15,034 nucleotides of DNA, taken from contig CALGXU010000410.1 in assembly GCA_937935205.1 (NCBI GenBank), forward strand, positions 1-15,034. Reading direction: 5' to 3'. Position 1 is the stretch's first letter; each line of letters starts with the position of its first letter. Source of the DNA: an uncultured Rothia sp. Its GTDB lineage: Bacteria > Actinomycetota > Actinomycetes > Actinomycetales > Micrococcaceae. The translations under genes and the position numbers were made by a program. The notes beneath the pieces were generated by a model. The model was not told the DNA's origin, ran no database searches, and saw only the letters and a program-made list of their open reading frames with translations. Below, in pieces: positions 14,224-15,034 of this stretch.

Positions 14224-14262
14224 GGAGGCTAGCTCGCCTCATATTTTGCGAGCTTAGCCTCC
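14224..14262 (-). promoter_or_regulatory. Hairpin in the leader of the beta-propeller gene
   Basis: GGAGGCTAGCTCGC (14224-14237) pairs with 14248-14262 with one bulged base, giving a 14-bp stem with a 10-nt loop. It ends 25 nt before the start codon. The minus-strand copy is followed by AAACTACAC, so it is not a terminator in that direction. A weak -10-like TATACA lies just upstream near 14275. Confidence 0.4.
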
Positions 14263-14617
14263 GGAGCTTTCTACTGTATATCTTACGCTTCACCCTCCAC
14301 TCCGAGGCTTTTCTAGCGCAGTCCATGCACTACACCATTCATGGTTAAGACACCTTCTATTGGCAGCACATAATGCTCTCCCCCAGGCTCTGAGCAGGGC
14401 AGATTTTCTCAACAAAAGCTTTGCGTTCAGCATATAACTACCTCAAAAGATATCAATCTATAGATATTGATAGCTTACGGACTTTTTATGCTTATCTTGA
14501 GGTGTCTAGATTCATGGATTTTGTAATATTTCGTCACCTCCAACCCCCTTCACAGCAGTATTCTGAAAAAATCTGCTTAAAAATTTAGAAACTAAGGGTC
14601 GCTTTTTCAAAAATCAA
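14263..14617. other. Non-coding stretch upstream of the beta-propeller gene
   Basis: No supported gene is seen in these about 355 nt. A 47-codon minus frame (14290-14433) with GAGG upstream is not convincing. The main content is the nested dyad listed separately and AT-rich DNA at 14560-14617. Confidence 0.5.
14440..14503. promoter_or_regulatory. Nested AT-rich dyad, possible operator
   Basis: An outer inverted repeat ACCTCAA..GATA (14440-14452) pairs with TATCTTGAGGT (14493-14503). Inside, TATCAAT (14451-14457) mirrors ATTGATA (14466-14472) around the perfect palindrome ATCTATAGAT (14456-14465). Such AT-rich symmetry is typical of a binding site for a dimeric regulator. It lies upstream of the beta-propeller gene and of the plus-strand RNA. 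Confidence 0.4.
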
Positions 14618-14673
14618 GTTTTTTAGTAAAAAACGCGCTTCAAGGTGCGAAAATCAGCGAGATGTACCATAAT
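14618..14673 (+). promoter_or_regulatory. Candidate promoter with UP-like element
   Basis: CATAAT (14668-14673) matches the -10 consensus at 5 of 6 bases. The -35 18 nt upstream (GTGCGA, 14645-14650) is weak. At about -46 to -62 from the predicted start lies GTTTTTTAGTAAAAAAC (14618-14634), an A/T tract where an UP element would bind alpha-CTD. A start near 14680 would place the small RNA directly downstream. Confidence 0.45.
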
Positions 14674-14679
14674 AGAAGA

Positions 14680-14813
14680 GACGCATGCGTCAAATAAGAG
14701 GTTCGGTCCTTATCGGACAGATTTCTTGGGTCCCTTTTTCCTCGCTAATCCGTTTGTCTAGGGACCGAACCTCGCTTTGACCGCTAAACCCGCACTTCGG
14801 TGCGGGTTTTCTT
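14680..14813 (+). ncRNA. Candidate free-standing small RNA, unknown family
   Basis: The stretch starts about 7 nt after a good -10 and ends at an intrinsic terminator, with no open frame between. GAGGTTCGGTCC (14698-14709) pairs perfectly with 14762-14773, and a second stem of about 8 bp (14716-14723 with 14752-14759, several G-U) continues it. A middle segment GGTCCC (14729-14734) could instead pair with GGGACC at 14761-14766, so two folds compete. It does not match 4.5S, 6S, tmRNA, RNase P or tRNA as I know them. An attenuator without a gene downstream is the alternative reading. Confidence 0.45.
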
Positions 14814-14876
14814 TGTATCTGAGGCGCTAGAACCCTACATATCATTCTTTGGGAGCTGTTAACTCGTCAAATAAGG
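14687..14876. repeat. Two further copies of the GTCAAATAAG motif
   Basis: The motif occurs at 14687-14699 (GCGTCAAATAAGA) and 14864-14876 (TCGTCAAATAAGG) in the same orientation. A partial mirror TTTGAC at 14776-14781 makes an outer inverted repeat with GTCAAA at 14689-14694 around the small-RNA stem. Together with the inverted pair near 12.7-12.8 kb these bracket the beta-propeller gene. Confidence 0.5.
14786..14815 (+). terminator. Intrinsic terminator of the plus-strand RNA
   Basis: AAACCCGCAC (14786-14795) pairs with GTGCGGGTTT (14800-14809) around a TTCG tetraloop, followed by TTTTCTTTG. The T-run is on the plus strand, so it ends a plus-strand transcript. Confidence 0.9.
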
Positions 14877-14991
14877 GCGGGCGGATATAGAAGGGCGCCC
14901 CCCCATTTCTCTTTCTTTCTCTCTCTCCCCCCCTGCTACTTCTGAACCTAATCTGGACCTTCCGCCTAAATAACAGGCATATAGGCAAACT
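14816..14991. other. Non-coding stretch with a pyrimidine tract
   Basis: No supported gene is seen. The notable content is a 37-nt pyrimidine tract (14898-14934) with one A, framed by two runs of seven C. A short inverted repeat GCCTA/TAGGC follows near 14965-14985. Confidence 0.55.
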
Positions 14992-15034
14992 GAAAGGGGC
15001 GGGACCCATCGCTTCGATGGGTACCGCCCCTTTC
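14992..15034. terminator. Strong hairpin at the window edge, probable terminator
   Basis: The two arms, GAAAGGGGCGG then ACCCATCG, and their mirror, form a stem of about 20 bp with one mismatch and a 3-nt loop. The window ends at the last stem base, so a plus-strand T-run cannot be checked. On the minus strand CAGTTTGCC follows. It could end the minus-strand S10-side genes expected to the right. Confidence 0.55.

Noticed and set aside
14290..14433. 47-codon minus-strand frame with GAGG upstream (MLNAKLLLRKSALLRAWG...)
   Set aside because: No family match, no hydrophobic signal-like segment, and no supporting promoter. A leader peptide cannot be excluded, but the sequence does not support it.
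14680..14813. tRNA, 4.5S or 6S RNA
   Set aside because: No cloverleaf, no GGAAGCA-type SRP loop and no 6S-like central bubble can be seen in the fold.
14687..14876. TTTGACG boxes of the repeat motif read as -35 elements on the minus strand
   Set aside because: Only weak -10 partners exist at suitable spacing (TATGGT at 16 nt, AATGAT at 18 nt), and the copies at 12.7-12.8 kb have none. The motif is therefore reported as a repeat rather than as promoters.
1..15034. CRISPR arrays, transposase genes or prophage
   Set aside because: No regularly spaced repeats and no transposase, integrase or phage genes are seen on either strand.

Overview
The window is a ribosomal-protein cluster from a high-GC Gram-positive bacterium, most likely the family Micrococcaceae, with Rothia as my best guess. 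Gene order, the short-LID adenylate kinase, the extended S5 and L17 proteins, and the absence of rpsN (S14) after rplE and of rpsD (S4) after rpsK support this. The genus is an inference from protein character and moderate GC, not from a search. All recognised protein genes lie on the minus strand, so the text below reads from high to low coordinates.

Right end (about 12.3-15.0 kb): this is the unusual part. The S10-type genes that normally sit directly before rplN are not seen here. Instead there is one gene for a YncE-like beta-propeller protein without a signal peptide (13008-14198). Around it are 685 and 836 bases of non-coding DNA. These hold a recurring GTCAAAYAAG motif (four copies), a nested AT-rich dyad, a pyrimidine tract, strong hairpins, and a plausible free-standing small RNA on the plus strand (about 14680-14813) with its own promoter, a long stem and an intrinsic terminator.

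spc operon (8.3-12.6 kb): a candidate promoter and a structured leader of about 250 nt precede rplN-rplX-rplE-rpsH-rplF-rplR-rpsE-rpmD-rplO. Most junctions are tightly packed, with 1-nt overlaps or gaps of 2-3 nt. A textbook terminator follows rplO.

Export and maturation genes (3.8-8.2 kb): secY and adk overlap by 4 nt and appear to have their own promoter. map follows behind a strong hairpin and a possible promoter. Next comes rlmN, which modifies 23S rRNA and tRNA, and then a strong terminator. These genes link nascent-chain export, initiator-Met removal, nucleotide balance and ribosome modification to ribosome synthesis.

alpha-type operon (0.2-3.75 kb): a candidate promoter with the same -10 as map (TAGAGT) drives infA-rpmJ-rpsM-rpsK-rpoA-rplQ, with hairpins in several intergenic gaps. 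L17 carries an extra C-terminal domain, probably of the 'sunset' type. A hairpin follows rplQ. The first codons of a further minus-strand gene (position by analogy: truA) run off the left edge.
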